A stretch of DNA of 64,000 bases from contig NZ_CP022161.1 in assembly GCF_002214185.1 (NCBI RefSeq), forward strand, positions 4,897,767-4,961,766, in the 5' to 3' direction. The position numbers and the translations under genes are program-made. This stretch comes from Streptomyces capitiformicae (lineage in GTDB: Bacteria > Actinomycetota > Actinomycetes > Streptomycetales > Streptomycetaceae). Below the pieces are notes generated by a model. That model searched no databases. It was not told the DNA's origin and was given only the letters and a program-made list of their open reading frames with translations. Positions 37,290 to 46,218 of the stretch are shown here, piece by piece. Positions within the stretch are counted from its first letter, which is position 1, and each line of letters begins with the position of its first letter.

Positions 37290-37446
37290 GTCCTGGTCTT
37301 CTCGGTGCCTTCTCGATCCCCTCGCGGGCGGACGCCGGCCGCTGCTGGGGCCGTTCAGCAACGTTCCGTTGCCGGACGCTCCGAGGGTGTGGCCGCGCGT
37401 CCGGCTCGACCGTGCCGGACGCGCTCCCCGTTCCCTACCGCAAACC

Positions 37447-38019
37447 CTAGCTCGTCCAGCTGTGGGCCACGTCGACCACGACCCGGTCGTCCAACTGGAT
37501 CACGCGGAACGGCAGTCGGGCGCGGACGCCGACAGCGACCTGCGTCTGGCCCTCGAAGGTGCCGCCGAACCGGGTGTCCCGGAAGGTCCTGTACCCGCTG
37601 ATGTTCACGCTGGGCAGGCGCTTGCCCACCTCGCCCGGGTAGGTCGGCACGCCGGCCTCCAGGTCGTAGCTCCAAGCGCCGACGCGGATCTCGAGGATCG
37701 CCCCACCGGCGACCGGTATGTACTCGCCCGAGGGGTCCGCGTAGAACCGGTCCACGTACTGGACGTGGTAGCCGATCTGGTCGCCGCCGGGCACGTCGAA
37801 CACGATGCGGTCGTAGCACTCGTGCTGTCCGGTCCTGATGTCCTCCAGGTGATCGGCCCCTATGGCGGCACCGCCCTTGGCGCCGCTTCCCCAGCCCGTC
37901 GGGCAGGCCGCCGCCGCGCGCGAGCCCTCGGCCGGGGCCGCGCCCGCGGTGCTCGCCGCCGTCCCCAGCGTGGCGCCCGCGAGCGCGAGCACCGCCAGTG
38001 CTGCTCCGATACGTCGCAT
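37447..38019 (-). CDS. Secreted AMIN-like domain protein
   Basis: 190 residues; of two adjacent ATGs the second (38019) has the better spacing to AAGGGGG. Signal peptide (L-A-V-L-A-L-A-G-A-T-L-G-T-A-A-S) followed by one domain with C-P-T-G-W-G-S, H-E-C-Y-D-R-I-V-F-D-V-P-G, G-Y-H-V-Q-Y-V-D-R-F-Y, Y-R-T-F-R-D-T-R-F-G-G-T-F-E-G-Q-T-Q and V-V-V-D-V-A-H-S-W. These are features of the AMIN-like domain proteins common in actinobacteria, presumed to bind the cell wall. Two Cys could form a disulphide. Confidence 0.82.
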   Translation of the reverse strand: MRRIGAALAVLALAGATLGTAASTAGAAPAEGSRAAAACPTGWGSGAKGGAAIGADHLEDIRTGQHECYDRIVFDVPGGDQIGYHVQYVDRFYADPSGEYIPVAGGAILEIRVGAWSYDLEAGVPTYPGEVGKRLPSVNISGYRTFRDTRFGGTFEGQTQVAVGVRARLPFRVIQLDDRVVVDVAHSWTS

Positions 38020-38709
38020 CATGTCCCCCTTGGTCGCGCTTGGTCGCGCCTGTCGCGCCTGGTCGCGTAACTCTGATGCCGGGTGAGACGGCCGGGGGTG
38101 CCGGAAGGTTGTGCACCAGACGGGGGCAAATAGGGAAGCTCGACGTCCACTTTCATGGGACTCGCTTGAAAGCGGACGGCGAGATTCCCTGAGAACGCCC
38201 AGCAGTCACCACCCTTCGGCGACAACGCTCAACCTTCGCGGCGACAGATCGCCTGACCTGCGTAGAACGCCCGGTCTCACGAACACGGCTTCGGGCCGTG
38301 CGCGCGGATCTACCGCCTCATCCAGGGCTCGGAACGCAACTGCGTGCAGCCGCGCATCCCGTCATGGAACGCGTCGACACCCGCCACTGGGGCGATGCCG
38401 GGCAGCTCGCAGCTCCCGCCGGCTGAACTCGCCCAGCGGGGCACGTACGCGTCGAGAGTGATGACACCGCGACATCGACATCGCCCTCGCGGCCGGGGTG
38501 AACGGCCTGGTCATCGGCCTCGGTGAGCCGACGAACGTCAGGGCGCGGCCGTCATGCTGTGGATTGGGCGGGATCGGGCGGGCGTGGTGCTGGTGTACCG
38601 TCACCGTCCTCACACTGGTTCGCTGGGTCTGCCGCTGTGCGGGCATGGGGACTTGCCTTCCCTTGCGGCATGATCGGGTCCGAGTCGGAGGAGGAAGGGG
38701 CCAGGGGCC
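38020..38709. other. Gene-free region upstream of the NACHT gene
   Basis: About 690 nt without a recognisable gene. Scattered short frames (for example A-L-A-A-G-V-N-G-L-V-I-G-L-G-E-P-T-N near 38490-38540, plus strand) look like debris of genes I cannot name. The last ~70 nt before 38710 should contain the NACHT promoter. Confidence 0.4.
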
Positions 38710-40740
38710 ATGGAGCGGCGGAACAAGGGGCTGTTCGTCGTCTGCGTTCTGGCCCTCGTCTCGCTTCTCGTGCTGGCCACTCAGCTCCTCTACGCGTCGT
38801 CGCTGACCTCCCGCTACGCCGAACGGCTCGATACGTTCCTGGGCATGGCCGGGATTGCGTTGCTTCCGGTGTCCGCGGCGCTGTGGCGCCGGTGGGGCGG
38901 CGGCCGGGCCGGGACAGGAGCCCTGCGGCCACGCGAGGAGTGGCTTGCCGAGCTCGCCCGTGCCGAGCGTGAGCGCATCCAGGACGACCTGCGGTTCCGC
39001 GGAGTCGAAGTGGCCCCCATAGCCGTACCGTGGCAGGCGGAACCTCTGCTCGGAGACGTGCCGCCGCACGTCGTGGCGAGCGGAGACGTGGATGGGCTGC
39101 GGGGCGTCTGGTCCGGGCGTCTGATCGTCGTGGGCCCGGCGGGCTCCGGCAAGTCCATCGCCCTGGAGGTGCTGGCCGGACGGCTGCTGGCGCAAGGCGG
39201 GCCCGTGCCCGTCGTCCTCTCCTTGGCCGACTGGGATCCGCGCCACCGCCTGCACTCCTGGATCGGACGCCAACTGGTGGAGCGCTACCCGGAGTTATTC
39301 AGTCAGGTCGACGAGCAGGACCTGTTGCGGGCGCTGCTCCGGGACGCGGCCGTCATACCGTTCCTGGACGGTTTCGACGAGGTGGCGAAGGACCGCCGGG
39401 TTCTGCTGCTCCAGGCTCTGCAGCGCGAGATGGGAGCGGAGCTGCCCGTCGCGCTGGCCTCCCGCACCGAGCAGTTCCGGGAGGCTGCAGCGGTGGCGGG
39501 CCCGATCCCGCGGTCGGTCGCGGTCCGTCTCTCGCCTCTGACTCCGGATCAGTTCGAGGGGTTTCTCACCGGTCGCCGCCCTCCCAGCCTGCCCGCCTGG
39601 CAGCCGCTCCTCGAGACCATGCGCCAAGGCCGGGCCCCGGCCCTCGCCGAGGCGTTCACCACTCCGCTGATGCAGTGGCTCGGGCTGCAGGTGTACGGCC
39701 ATGCCGGTGCCGATCCCCGCGAACTGGCCGACCGGAGCCGCTTCCCCACCTCCCGTGCCATCGAGCGTCACCTGCTGGGCACCCTGGTGCCGGTGGTCTT
39801 CTCACACCCGGGCGTGCCCGGCGCGGCCCGCCACGCACGCCGCTGGCTGGCGTTCCTGGCCCGCCACGCCGAGCGGCACAGCGAGGGCTCCATCCGCTGG
39901 TGGGAGCTGCACCGCTCGGCACAGCCGCAGCTCGCCGCGGTCTACGGCCTCCTGCTCGCCGCCCTCTCCGTGGGCCTGGGCCGGATCTCCCGCGCCACGG
40001 GCACCGGGCTCCTGGCCGGCGCGCTGTGGGGTGCGGTGTGCGGCGCCGCGTTCACCGGGGCGTATGTGCTGGCCCGACACCTCGAATACCAGACCAGACT
40101 GGCCGCACCGGACGGCTTCCGTTCGACGGTGTCCGTCCGGGACACAGTGCTGCGGCTGGCCCGGGTCCTGCCGCTCGTGGCCGTCGCGGCGATGGTCGCC
40201 GCGGCCGCGAACGGGCTGGTGATCGAGCCCTTCGACAGGGCCGGCCTGCGTGACCTGCTGGCTCAAGGGCTGGCCAGCGCCTTCGTCATCGGGGCGTGCG
40301 GCGGTCACACCGCGGGTGTCGTCCTCAACCAGGCCTTCACCCTGGACGCGACGGTCGCCCCCACGAACGCCGGCGGACCCGGCGACGCGTTGCGCCGTGA
40401 CAGGCGAGCCTCGGCAGCAGTCGCCGTCTGCTTCGCCGCGGCCGGGGCCGTCGTCACGTGGACGGCCTGGTATCTGGCGGCGGGCGACGGACCGCCGACC
40501 GCGTTCGCTCTGGCGTCCGTCTCGGCGGCAGCCGTCTTCGGCACCTGCATGTTCGCCGTGTGGCCGGTCTTCCGCGCCGCACACGCCTGGTACGGCCTGC
40601 GTGGTCAACTCCCGTTCCGCTACGGCACGTTCCTCACTCGGGCGCACGACGCCGGCGTGCTCCGCGAGGACGGCCTCACCCATCGCTTCCGGCACGCGAT
40701 GCTCCAGACGGCGCTGAAGTCGAGCCGCGACAACTATTAG
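38710..40740 (+). CDS. Membrane-anchored NACHT-type NTPase
   Basis: 676 residues from ATG 38710, with GGAAGGGG about 10-15 nt upstream. Two N-terminal hydrophobic helices (about 8-29 and 44-60) precede a STAND/NACHT ATPase: Walker A G-P-A-G-S-G-K-S near residue 142 and F-L-D-G-F-D-E as the NACHT-style Walker B near 218, followed by a sensor-like L-A-S-R-T-E-Q-F-R. The C-terminal ~270 residues hold at least six further hydrophobic segments (L-L-L-A-A-L-S-V-G-L; V-A-V-A-A-M-V-A-A-A-A). NACHT proteins commonly act as ligand-triggered switches, including in phage defence, but membrane-spanning Streptomyces members are uncharacterised. Leu196 is TTA (39295-39297), implying bldA-dependent translation. 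Confidence 0.82.
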   Translation: MERRNKGLFVVCVLALVSLLVLATQLLYASSLTSRYAERLDTFLGMAGIALLPVSAALWRRWGGGRAGTGALRPREEWLAELARAERERIQDDLRFRGVEVAPIAVPWQAEPLLGDVPPHVVASGDVDGLRGVWSGRLIVVGPAGSGKSIALEVLAGRLLAQGGPVPVVLSLADWDPRHRLHSWIGRQLVERYPELFSQVDEQDLLRALLRDAAVIPFLDGFDEVAKDRRVLLLQALQREMGAELPVALASRTEQFREAAAVAGPIPRSVAVRLSPLTPDQFEGFLTGRRPPSLPAWQPLLETMRQGRAPALAEAFTTPLMQWLGLQVYGHAGADPRELADRSRFPTSRAIERHLLGTLVPVVFSHPGVPGAARHARRWLAFLARHAERHSEGSIRWWELHRSAQPQLAAVYGLLLAALSVGLGRISRATGTGLLAGALWGAVCGAAFTGAYVLARHLEYQTRLAAPDGFRSTVSVRDTVLRLARVLPLVAVAAMVAAAANGLVIEPFDRAGLRDLLAQGLASAFVIGACGGHTAGVVLNQAFTLDATVAPTNAGGPGDALRRDRRASAAVAVCFAAAGAVVTWTAWYLAAGDGPPTAFALASVSAAAVFGTCMFAVWPVFRAAHAWYGLRGQLPFRYGTFLTRAHDAGVLREDGLTHRFRHAMLQTALKSSRDNY

Positions 40741-41530
40741 GACTCCGTGCCGGCGAACGCGGTGAACGCGGTGAACGCGGTGAACGCGGTGAACGCGGCG
40801 AACGCGGTGAACGCGGCGAACGCGGCGAACGCGGCGAACGCGGCGAACGCGGCGAACGCGGTGAACGCGGCGAGCGTGCTCTCGGACCGGAAGCGCCCCG
40901 GGTGCGACCAGCTCGCCAGGATCTGGTCCGCGCTGATCGGTCCCCACACCGGGGAGTCGGAGCAGCTCGGGCGCCATAGCCTCGACGAGACCGACGATCT
41001 CGGTCTCCGGCTCCGTGGTTTCCGCTCGCAGCGCTTGGATCCGAGCAGCTGTGGACCGCAGCGCGCGAACGGTCATGCGATGCTCAACGGTCTGGACAGG
41101 CCGCTCCCGGAGCATGGCGCAGCGAGACATCACTGCTGTACGGCCCTTGCCCACGCAGCTCGGCCCGCAGGTCCTCGGGGCAGACACGACCAGCGCCTTG
41201 AGGTGATGGACAGCCGCCGTGCACGGAGTGACGGCGCCCTGCCGGGTGGCCGGCAGCTCCCACAGCCCTCCCGGTCACCGCAGCGACGTGGGTGAATCAG
41301 GTGCTCGGCAGTCAATACCTCGCGAGCCTCGCGAACGGCGTCGATCGCGTCGGTCTTCCGACCGACGTGCTGCGAGGGCCGTTTGGGGCGGCAGACCTCG
41401 ACGACCCGTTCGCCGACGCGTCGAGAAAAGTGGCCAGCCCTGCCCGGGCCGGTGGCGGCTTCGGCGTACGCGAGCGCAGCGTCGGCGGCGGACACCGCCG
41501 CGGTGGCCAGTCCCGCACCTCACGGTGCAC
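40741..41530 (-). pseudogene. IS110-family transposase relic
   Basis: Read right to left in several frames: G-E-R-V-V-E-V-C-R-P-K-R-P-S and K-T-D-A-I-D-A-V-R-E-A-R near 41400-41340, C-T-A-A-V-H-H-L-K-A-L-V-V near 41200, R-A-L-R-S-T-A-A-R-I-Q-A-L-R-A-E near 41050, L-V-E-A-M-A-P-E-L-L-R-L-P-G-V-G near 40970, and A-D-Q-I-L-A-S-W-S-H-P-G-R-F-R-S-E near 40900. This is the order of an IS110/IS116 DEDD transposase. Multiple frameshifts and the minisatellite at the C-terminal end make it inactive. Confidence 0.82.
40755..40871. repeat. 9-bp minisatellite, 13 copies
   Basis: Thirteen uninterrupted units of GAACGCGG[T/C] occupy 117 nt, starting 15 nt after the NACHT stop. Unit variants run T,T,T,T,C,T,C,C,C,C,C,T,C. 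All three plus frames and one minus frame stay open; the minus frame reads alternating A-A-F/T-A-F. It sits at the place of the conserved 'A-A-F-A-A-L' coding segment of the IS110 relic, from which it probably expanded. Confidence 0.9.
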
Positions 41531-41739
41531 GCGCCCACAGCAGCTGAGCTGAAGGCGGCGGCCCTCGATCCCCAGGCCCGCTGCTTCGCGGTGCCCTCAT
41601 CGAACACTTGCACACTGCCCTCCAGGACAGTGCCCCAAGGGACAATTTCGCCCCGTTGCGCACGCCCGTAACTTCGTCGCGGCAGCAAGTACGGCCGCAG
41701 ACCGCCGCAAGAACCACCGCTCGACAAGGGGACAACACC

Positions 41740-42459
41740 GTGCGCAACCGCATCACCGCCGCCGCCATCGCCACAGCCGCCTCTGTCGCCCTCATCGGCG
41801 GCGCCGGGCAGGCCTTGGCCGACAGTCAGGCCGCCACCAGGCCCGCCGCGCCCTCGAAGCTGACCGTGGACGCCTACAAGAAGTGGCTGAAGAAGACCCC
41901 GGGCGAGGAAGCCAAGGACACGCTCCAGGAGTTCAACAGGCTGCCCGCGGCCAAGCAGAAGAAGTTCGTCGGCTATCTGCAGGACCCGAAGGTGCTCAAG
42001 GCGTTCGTCGTCGGGCACGACGGCAAGATCCCCAGCCTCTCCTACGGAACGACCGTCACCTACAAGAAGGACATCACCTTCACCACGCGCACGTCCGCCG
42101 CGGCCCGCGGGACCAAGGACAGCAAGACCATCACCCTGTCCACCAGGTCGATCCAGCGCATCTTCAACATCCCGGTCACCGAGCTGTCGACCGAGCTGAC
42201 CTACGAGACCAAGGGCAACAAGATCACCGGCAAGGGCTGGAAGACCAAGAACTACGGCAGCAACCACAACGCCGCCTTCGCCATCAAGCTCTCCAAGACC
42301 CGCACCGCGCTCAAGGCCAACGAGCTCACCGGTGTGACCAACTGGACCGCCACCCCCAAGTACAAGAGCGCCGGCACCACGGTCATCAAGAAGCACCAGC
42401 TCGTCACCGGCAAGGGCGCCCGCACCCACCACGCTCAGATCGGCAACGGCTCGCGCTGA
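41740..42459 (+). CDS. Secreted hypothetical protein, lysine/threonine-rich
   Basis: GTG 41740 is supported by AAGGGG about 8 nt upstream and by the signal peptide that starts there (R-N-R-I-T-A-A-A-I-A-T-A-A-S-V-A-L-I-G-G-A-G-Q-A-L-A). The mature protein (~210 aa) has a helical first part (Y-K-K-W-L-K-K-T-P-G-E-E-A-K-D-T-L-Q-E-F) and a beta-rich, very basic remainder (T-Y-E-T-K-G-N-K-I-T-G-K-G-W-K-T-K-N-Y-G). No family is recognised. The high Lys content and secretion suggest a wall- or polyanion-binding protein. Confidence 0.75.
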   Translation: MRNRITAAAIATAASVALIGGAGQALADSQAATRPAAPSKLTVDAYKKWLKKTPGEEAKDTLQEFNRLPAAKQKKFVGYLQDPKVLKAFVVGHDGKIPSLSYGTTVTYKKDITFTTRTSAAARGTKDSKTITLSTRSIQRIFNIPVTELSTELTYETKGNKITGKGWKTKNYGSNHNAAFAIKLSKTRTALKANELTGVTNWTATPKYKSAGTTVIKKHQLVTGKGARTHHAQIGNGSR

Positions 42460-42887
42460 CGCCCGACACGGCTGAAGGCGGCGGTCCCATCCCCCCAGGG
42501 GACCGCCGTCACGAGCCGCACGCGATCGCGCTCGGGAGCGAGGAAGACCATCACCTGATCGCCACCGCCCTTGCTGACTGTGGCCGCAACATGAGCAGAG
42601 CGGGCTGACTGCCGAGACCGGGACAGCTACGCTGCCCCGCGCGGGGCGTCGGCGGCAATGCCGATGCAGTGCCCGGGCGGCGTAGGAGTGCACGCCCTGT
42701 AGCCGTCGGCGCCGCTTAACCTGAGGTGGGCCCCATGACACTGAGGGCCGGCACGGCCGGACCCACGAGAACGCGTCGACTTGCGCCGGGACACGTGCGG
42801 ATCTACGGGATTCTGCCCCAACAGCCCCTGCGGCAGCCTATGTTCACGACGACAACCGCTGCGTACCCGCCTCGCAGGAGGCCCTGA
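42460..42887. other. Gene-free stretch
   Basis: 428 nt with no supported gene. The final ~40 nt hold the Shine-Dalgarno GGAGG for the cupin gene; no other structure was noted. Confidence 0.4.
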
Positions 42888-43322
42888 ATGCGCCGCACGC
42901 TCCGAACCGCCCTAGCCGGGGTGGTGACCGCCGCCGCCCTTGTGGTGGGCGGCACCGCCCATACCACGCCCGCAGGACCGGGGGTCACGGGCCGTGTGAT
43001 CAGTCAGACCACCGCGAACGGCACCGACTACATTCTGCGGGAGGTCACGATCCCGCCCGGCCAGGCCACCGGCTGGCACTACCACGACGGGCCGCTGTAC
43101 GGCTTTGTCAAGCAGGGCACCCTCAGCCACTACGACTCCACATGCGAGACCGACGGCGTCTACCGCTCCGGCGATACCATCCAGGAACCGGCCGGACCCG
43201 ACTACGTCCACATCGGCCGGAACCTGGGCGACACCCCGCTCGTCCTGGTCGTCCTCTACGTCCTGCCCCACGGCTCCCCGTTCTCCGAGGACGCCCCGAA
43301 CCCGGGCTGCTCCTTCGAGTGA
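42888..43322 (+). CDS. Secreted cupin-domain protein
   Basis: 144 residues, ATG 42888 after GGAGG with 6-nt spacing. Signal peptide (A-L-A-G-V-V-T-A-A-A-L-V-V-G-G-T-A). The cupin barrel shows motif 1 as G-W-H-Y-H-D-G-P-L-Y-G-F-V-K-Q-G and motif 2 as E-P-A-G-P-D-Y-V-H-I-G-R-N; the H-x-H and distal His are present, so a metal could bind. Two Cys (C-E-T-D-G, N-P-G-C-S-F-E) could pair outside the cell. Substrate unknown. Confidence 0.85.
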   Translation: MRRTLRTALAGVVTAAALVVGGTAHTTPAGPGVTGRVISQTTANGTDYILREVTIPPGQATGWHYHDGPLYGFVKQGTLSHYDSTCETDGVYRSGDTIQEPAGPDYVHIGRNLGDTPLVLVVLYVLPHGSPFSEDAPNPGCSFE

Positions 43323-43339
43323 TCACCCGGCGGATGGCC

Positions 43340-43960
43340 CGGACCCCGTATGCCGTCGAACCCGGTGGTGTTCACGGGCCCGGGTGTCAGGCGCGGCGGC
43401 CGATGGCGCTGCAGGTGTTGACGAGGCCCAGGCAGGCCCGCGCAGGCCGGGCGGGGTGTCATCACGTTGATGTGGCCCTTGTAGGCGGTGACTTCGGGAC
43501 CGGCGGTGGTGAGGAGTTCGTAGAGCTGGGTGTCGATGCCGAAGCTGTTGCCCCGGCATCGGTGCAGTTTCGCGGTAGCGCTCGTCCATCTCGTCGTACG
43601 CGGCGGTTGCGCCCCACAGCCGGAAGCCGGAAGCCGGAAGCCGGTCGCGTTGGCGTCGACGGGGTACGCCGTGCCACCGCCGGGCCTGGCCAGTTCGGCG
43701 AGGTGGTCCACGATCGCCGCTCCCGGCCGCCGTTGGGTGGTTTCGCCATACGTCGCGGATGGGGTTTCGCAGTCGGCTGGTGCGGGTCTTCCACCTCCGC
43801 TCGCACCAGCAGTGCATCAGGGCACGAACAGAAGTTGAGCCAGATCCCCTGGAAGGTGCGAGACGTCGTTGTTCGGCACGGCCCAGCAGGGGTTGGCGAA
43901 CTTCCACACCACTTTCGCCTGCCCCTCACGTTTCTGTCTCTTGGACGACGTTTTCGTCGT
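43340..43960 (-). pseudogene. Unidentified broken gene, several frames
   Basis: Minus-strand frames contain protein-like pieces in consecutive order: G-K-T near 43770, A-E-L-A-R-P-G-G-G-T-A-Y-P-V-D-A-N-A-T-G-F near 43680, W-G-A-T-A-A-Y-D-E-M-D-E-R-Y-R-E-T-A near 43590, and G-I-D-T-Q-L-Y-E-L-L-T-T-A-G-P-E-V near 43520. They need at least two frameshifts to join. I do not recognise the family. The remainder of 43323-44198 holds no clear gene. Confidence 0.45.
43619..43644. repeat. Short tandem repeat GCCGGAA x3.7
   Basis: Three exact 7-bp units GCCGGAA plus a partial fourth. It lies within the unidentified broken gene and shifts its frame (7 is not a multiple of 3), so it may be the cause of one frameshift. 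Confidence 0.75.
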
Positions 43961-44198
43961 GCGAGGTGGGAAAAAGGCGTGGCGACCTTGTTCGCCACCG
44001 GCTCTCCATGCCCCTTGGGTCGTTGCGCCGCCCTTTCCGCAGTCCGCGACAATCCGTCGTCCGAGGGGCAGCGGCGGCCGGATGGCGACACCCCGCCGCA
44101 GCGGAGCCTTGTCCGGCGCTTTGCGGCTGCGTAGGTTGCTGGGCGCGTGCTGCAGACAGCGGGCGACGACGCGCCCGCCCGGCGAACCTGACGAGCGC

Positions 44199-44259
44199 GG
44201 CGAACGCGGCACACATCAGGCGAACGCGGCACATATGAAGAAGGCCTGACGCGGCACAT
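44199..44259. repeat. 20-bp-spaced direct repeats before the STAND gene
   Basis: GGCGAACGCGGCACA occurs at 44199-44213 and 44219-44233 (period 20), and a third partial copy CGCGGCACAT at 44250-44259 includes the STAND start codon. The same GAACGCGG core makes up the minisatellite at 40755. Confidence 0.6.
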
Positions 44260-46218
44260 GAAGGAACCGGGGGAGGGGCATCAATTGGGCCGTCCGGGCC
44301 GTCCAGAGGCTCCGTTGGATCCGGCCGGCGGGCCCGTACAGCGGTTCGCACTGGAGCTGCGCAAGCTGCGCCAGGACGCCGGCGGGCTCACCTACCGGGC
44401 GCTGGCCCGGCGCACGTCGTACACGGTTTCGACTCTGTCCAGGGCCGCCGGGGGTGAGCAACTGCCCTCGCTGCAGGTCACCATGGCCTATGTCCAGGGG
44501 TGCGGAGGAGACCTGGAGGAATGGGAACGGCGCTGGAGGCAGGAGGAGGAGGAAGTGGCCGCCGAGGCGGTCGACCACGACGACGCCGAGTCGCCGTACC
44601 AGGGCCTGGCCCGGTTCGAACCCCGCGATCGCAGCCGGTTCTTCGGCCGCGAGGAGTTGGTCGCCGACTTGCTGGAACTGGTGCGACGTAGTCTGACCGC
44701 TGTCGTCGGCGCCTCCGGCAGCGGGAAGTCCTCGCTGCTGCGTGCCGGTCTGATCCCGGCCCTGCAGACCGCGGCCTCGCAGGACGTACGCCCCGCGGCC
44801 ATCAGGATCTTCACCCCTGGAGCGCATCCCGCCCGTACCCATGCCGAAATGTTCATCCCGAAGGACTCCGATGGCGACACGGTCGTCGTGGTCGACCACT
44901 TCGAGGAGGTCTTCACCCTGTGCGCCGATCCCGCCGAGCGGGCGGCGTTCATCGACCTGCTGTTGTCGGCGCGGGAGCCCGGGAGCCGACTGCGCGTGGT
45001 CATCGCGGTGCGTGCCGACTTCCTCGAACGCTGTGCCGAGTACCGCGGGCTCACCACCGCGCTTCGCAAGTCCACCCTGCTGGTCGGGCCGATGGGTCCG
45101 GCCGAGCTGCGAGAGGCGATCGTGAAGCCGGCTGCCGCCGCGGGGCTGATCGTGGAACGCGCCCTGACCAGCCGGCTCGTCGAGGAGGTCACCGACGAGC
45201 CCGGGGGACTGCCTCTGCTGTCCCATGTCCTGCTGGAGACGTGGCGGCGCCGCCGCGGCCGCTCGCTGACCGAGGCCGCCTACGAGGCGGCGGGTGGTCT
45301 GCACGGCGCCATCGCCCGCACCGCGGAGCACACCTACGCCCAGCTCACCCCCGAGCGCGCCGAGTTGGCCCGCCGTGTGCTGCTCAGACTCATCACCCCG
45401 GGTGAGGGGGCGCAGGACACTCGTCGCCCCACTGACTGGTCTGAACTGGTTACCACGGCCCGGGCCGAGGACCTCGACTTCGTTCTGGAGCGACTTGCGC
45501 TTGCCCGGCGATCACTCTGGACGAGGGCAGCGTCGATCTCGCGCACGAGGCGCTGATCACTGCCTGGCCGCGGCTGCGGGCTTGGGTCGAGGAGGACCGC
45601 GAGCGGCTGCGTATCCACCGCCGGCTGACCGAGGCCGCCCAGGCCTGGGAGGAACTTGAGCGTGACTTCGGTGCGTTGTACCGGGGAACGCGTCTGGCGA
45701 TCCTGCGTGAATGGGCTTCCCGCGACGGCAGCCGCGATGAACGCAACACCCTGGAGCGCGAGTTCCTCGACGCCAGCATCGGTCTGGAAGACAGTGAGCG
45801 GGCCACGGCCGTGCGGCGCAATCGCCGTCTGCGTCTCCTCACCGCCGGTCTTGCGCTGCTGCTGGTGGTCACGGGCGTTGGTGTGGTCGCTCTGCAACAG
45901 CGTCAGGACGCCCTCCGGTCCCAGCGGGTTGCGGTCTCGCGGCAGTTGGCGGCCGAGGCGCTCGGTCTTGTGGAGTCCCGACCGGCCGCGGCGATGCTGC
46001 TGAGTGTGGAGGCCTTCCGTGCGGCGCCGACGTTCGAGGCGCGCAGCGCCATGCTGACCGTCTCGGCGCATCAGTACTACCAGGCCGAGCTGTCCGGCCA
46101 CGACGACGCCGTCTCCGAGGCCGCCTTCAGCCCGGACGGCCGTACGTTGGCCACGGCCAGCCGCGACCGTACGGTGGTGCTGTGGGACGCGGTCACACGG
46201 CGGCGGCTGGCGACCCTG
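44258..46218 (+). pseudogene. Broken XRE-STAND NTPase with truncated WD40 domain
   Basis: ATG 44258 opens a protein with an XRE-like helix-turn-helix (L-R-K-L-R-Q-D-A-G-G-L-T-Y-R-A-L-A-R-R-T), then an nSTAND1 NTPase: F-F-G-R-E-E-L-V, Walker A G-A-S-G-S-G-K-S-S-L-L-R-A-G, and Walker B V-V-V-V-D-H-F-E-E-V-F-T-L. Near 45505 the frame breaks; shifting it restores [22 protein letters not shown], which continues through a transmembrane helix (45830-45890) to the first WD40 blade ([15 protein letters not shown]). At ~46218 the gene stops abruptly against the reversed 3' part of another gene; about 13 further WD40 blades are missing. Confidence 0.85.

Noticed and set aside
40755..40871. Possible CRISPR-like array
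   Set aside because: The units are contiguous 9-mers without spacers and no cas genes are nearby; it is a minisatellite.
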